64,000 bases of DNA from Stromatinia cepivora. Lineage: Eukaryota > Ascomycota > Leotiomycetes > Helotiales > Sclerotiniaceae. The notes below the pieces were generated by a model, which was not told the DNA's origin, ran no database searches, and saw nothing but the letters and a program-made list of their open reading frames with translations. Shown in pieces: positions 60,999-64,000 of the stretch (positions are counted from its first letter, which is position 1; each line of letters starts with the position of its first letter). Position numbers and translations under genes: made by a program. Location: positions 558,001-622,000 of the forward strand of contig RCTD01000002.1 of the NCBI GenBank assembly GCA_014898415.1. Direction: 5' to 3'.

Positions 60999-63502
60999 AT
61001 GAGTTCCCAGCTTACTAGGAAAGAAATTCTCGAGTCAATAAATGCAATCAGTCTTAATGTTCAAAACACACTCAGCTCGGATGAGGTGAAAGCCGCGACT
61101 GAAATCTTTTTGAGGGATCTTAAACCGGGTAGGGGATTGAAAGGTAATAAAGCTGAGGAAGAGAAGTTTCACGAAGGAAGTAAGTCTATATCTTGTTTCA
61201 AGCTGATCTTTCATGTCCTTCTATCAATGAATACTAACAAATTTCGTGAAGAGAAACGTATTATTCCTCGATATTTAAACAAAGCGACAAGCGGGGCGGA
61301 AGAAGTGTCGGATGTAAAAGAAGAACCAAATGCAGAGCATGATGATGGAGATTCTGATGGAGGTGTCAGTGACATCGACAACGTTGATGCTAGTGATCTG
61401 CTTTACATTCCCAGCAACACACTGCCAGATACAGCAGAGGAGGAGTACAGCGAAGAAAGTATGGTTGAGGATGAGGATGAGGATGAGGACGATGCGGATG
61501 ATAACTTAGGCGACAAGTACATCACATTGAATGATCGGCCAGTTGGAATGTGGGACTATCTCGGATATTCTCACACTGAGCATATCGTAAGTATTCTCCA
61601 CATACAATTAATCTCAGGGATAGAGAATCAACAGCTAATCACACCTTGCCCGAACCTACAGAATGACCTCTACGGCATTGAACCAATCCGACATCCTGCA
61701 AATATGACGTACAAACTATGGGACTACCAACTCAAAATAATTGCGCAAACTTTGTTTTCGCTCAATGGCCCGTTTCGCGGATTTCTGAATGGGTCGGAAA
61801 GGGGACTGGGTAAAACTATTGAAGCTATCGTCACTATGTTCATATACAGAGGGGAACCAGGGATGTGCATAGTGGTATGTCCTGCAGCTGTCTGTCGCCA
61901 GTGGGTAAAGACGGTCAATAGCGCTTGAAAGGAAGGGCATGGGATCAAGGCGTTTCATCTCAACGACGGCAACATGTCCGCCCATGAAATCCAAGCCCTT
62001 GGGTACGATGTTATAGTAAGTCAGCTCCATGGATCGCTGATCGACACAGTCGATCTGTATATTTGCTAAATTGATTAGGTAGTTTCTTACAACTTTCTAG
62101 AGATGAATGCTCGGAAGATGGATAGTTTTGCTGGTAAGTTAGCTCTCTATGCGAACGATCCGACGGCCAGCAAACCCAAGCGCCCGACAAGCGCAATGCA
62201 TACTAGCATATGGAAGGAATTAGGCTTGGAAACCAAACTCCTCGTTCTCGATGAGGCTCAACTAATTAACAAGCCGGCTTTATCCTGGGCTAAAGCTGTT
62301 GCCCGTATCAACGCCAAGAGAACCCTGATGTTGAGTGGGACATTACCCCATAATACATGGACAAATATGTTTGGTTATGTAAAGCTCCTGAAAGGGCACC
62401 CATTCACGACACCAAGAGAGTTTATGCGTGTCTTTGGGGTCCCAAGTGAACGGAATACAACCCGAAGCAAGTTAAGATGTCTGTCCCGATTTTTGCAGGG
62501 CGTTACAATTGCCCATCCTGCTTCAATTCTTCGTCTACCGGGAATCGAAGTTTTCAGAGTTTCTTTTTACCTCCACAATACTGAAGCTTTGGCGGTGACT
62601 GACTTGGTGTATGAGTACAAGAAAGCTGTCATAGGATCAAAAGAGCATATCATAGACGGTGGAGAATCGAAAGATCTTGGTTTATTTACGTATGCTATCC
62701 AAGCGCAAGTGAAAAGCGCACACCCAATGTTGGCGGAGGAGCTGGATGCAAGAATCGCGCGTCTTGATGACGCCAAATTTCGCATTTTCTCCGGCGAAGA
62801 TGTAGAAGATGTCGACTTCGAAGATAGGCGTCAATGGATTGAGCGTGTTAAAGCGAGACCAAGCATTACAAAAGAGTCTGGTAGGGTTACGAAAATCGTC
62901 GAACTTTACCGATACTTAACATCGCGATACCCCGAGAGAAAGATTGTCATCTTCTCCTGTTTTTTGAAATTCTTAGATATTCTCGATGAAGCACTATCTC
63001 GAGATTGTGGGATCAAGACTTTTAGATATGATGGCTCCATCGCAGCAGACAAGCGTGTGGCGATTGAAACTGCGTTTGAACAAGCACCTCCCTACCTCCC
63101 CCTTCTCATAACTGGCGGTTCTGGTATGTATCTTCGCTCTCATATTTTAGTGAGAGCACTGCTAACAACTAATCAGGAGGGGTGGGGCTTAACATTGCAT
63201 ACGCTAGTATAGTAATACAGGCGGAGCCATGGTGGAATGCAAACACTGAAAAGCAAGCCGCTGGCCGAGCATATAGGCAAGGCCAGAAGCACGAGGTCAT
63301 GGTTTTTAAGATGTTTGGAGCGAACAGTGACATCGATGCGGAAGTCTTGACTGTTGCAGAGAAGAAAGTAACCATCAATCGGGACTTGATGAAAGTTCTA
63401 GTCACCACCCATACCGAGCCCCCCAGATTTGAGGAGCTTATGGTCTATCCTCCGGTAGCCGCAGTCCCGTTCCCTGAGACAGAGGGGGGTAACAGGTTTT
63501 AA
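60999..63502 (+). pseudogene. SNF2-family helicase/ATPase gene, five exons, in-frame TGA in the ATPase domain
   Basis: Exons 60999-61179, 61252-61586, 61662-62015, 62079-63123 and 63177-63502 (introns 72, 75, 63 and 53 nt, GTAAGT/GTATGT donors) give 746 codons. Order: an acidic N-terminal region (EDEDEDEDDADD); SNF2 motif I at 215-224 (NGSERGLGKT); Ia (CIVVCPAAVCRQWVKTV); motif II LLVLDEAQLINKP, D348 to Q351 (DEAQ for the usual DEAH); III (LMLSGTLPHN, about 373); then motifs V (GGSGGVGLNIAYAS) and VI (QAAGRAYRQGQKHEVMVFKM, about 665-684). Such proteins use ATP to move along DNA and remodel chromatin or repair complexes; this one's target is unknown. Codon 261 (61926-61928) is TGA, between NSA and KEGHGIKAF, where a tryptophan (TGG) would fit. 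All other exons are open, so the break is recent, a sequencing error, or read through. Confidence 0.85.
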
Positions 63503-64000
63503 GAAGCAATCAAAAAGACGGTCATGAACGACTTTGTCGTTCAGTGGGAGGTGGTCTTAGTGAAGCAAGAATTCAGGAAGAGTTCTTGAACAACAGCGTC
63601 GTTCACCAAAGTGGTCAATGGTTAGATGGCTTAATAGTGAAGCAAGTAAGGATTTCATATGAGGATATGTCTTCACATTTGGTAGCAGGGTGGAATATCC
63701 GTTAGTATGCTAGCTATCAATGATATTTCCTTGAATCAACGAACTCTAAAATAGTACCCGTACACATCCTCCCATTTTAATATATGAACACTACATATAT
63801 ATAACACTATGAAATGTGATTAAGCCTTTCCTCCCCACAGTAATGTTCTCTTGTTAGATTCACTCGTCATTCCATGAAATAGTAAATTTGAAGCTATGCA
63901 TAAAGAGTTCACTTTTGGTTCGCAACACCTGACTCAAAAGTTCTCCTACCTTGAGATTTCATCTTCAATCTTACTTACAACTTCCACTAAAGTTGTTATT
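63503..64000. other. Intergenic downstream of the SNF2-type gene
   Basis: GC-normal then mildly AT-rich. AGTGAAGCAAG occurs twice (63558 and 63640 regions) about 80 bp apart. No frame of useful length and no RNA gene seen. Confidence 0.4.

Overview
The window looks like a chromosomal segment of a filamentous ascomycete (Pezizomycotina) whose genome is split into gene-bearing and AT-rich compartments. Evidence: short spliceosomal introns (53-75 nt, GTAAGT/GTGAGT/GTATGT donors, CTAAC/CTAAT branch sites), a HET-type incompatibility protein, an SNF2-type helicase gene, a eukaryotic tRNA, and about 50 kb of retrotransposon sequence carrying the signature of repeat-induced point mutation (RIP; C-to-T and G-to-A, mainly CA to TA and TG to TA). 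The exact genus cannot be told from the sequence.

Layout. 1-2058 is the 3' part of a family-A Copia element. 2059-3050 is an AT-rich repeat (R). 3080-7700 is a GC-normal island with one two-exon HET-like gene (4025-7172) and a well preserved solo LTR (7315-7696). 7711-9234 is a TIR element. 9757-55294 is one nested transposon cluster. 55300-55581 is another solo LTR. 55587-58250 is AT-rich with minisatellites and no convincing gene. 58774-58846 is a tRNA-Gln. 59374-63502 is a second GC-normal island with a divergent pair: a hypothetical acidic protein on the minus strand, and a five-exon SNF2-type helicase on the plus strand broken by one in-frame TGA.

The nested cluster can be read from target-site duplications (TSDs). 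A family-A Copia element (309-bp LTRs, internal PR-IN-RT-RH, plus a 2-kb 3' region with antisense ORFs) entered repeat R. Its 5' LTR (9870-10179) and 3' LTR (50180-54345) still share the TSD ATAGA although 44 kb apart, and the other R copy at 2060-3050 shows the site without an insertion. Inside it sit: a complete second family-A element (14716-23565, TSD TATAA); three family-B Copia elements (166-bp LTRs; 24421-29917, 31147-36626 reversed, 42731-48211); a reversed family-A copy (29918-40801); a Ty3/gypsy pol fragment (40802-42730 plus 48212 onward); two 0.53-kb solo LTRs; a 0.28-kb LTR; and, inside the outer 3' LTR, a TA-flanked TIR element (50437-54290) that itself holds a small LTR element of TRIM type (50846-53316, TSD GATTT). 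All coding regions of these elements are riddled with stops, so none is expected to be active.

The host genes do not form an obvious pathway. HET-like and SNF2-like genes next to repeat-rich AT blocks are typical of the fast-evolving accessory parts of fungal genomes. The most interesting signals are the antisense ORF region conserved in three family-A copies, the fully resolvable nesting history, the TRIM with an antisense Copia fragment, and the recombination junctions shown by unmatched TSDs.
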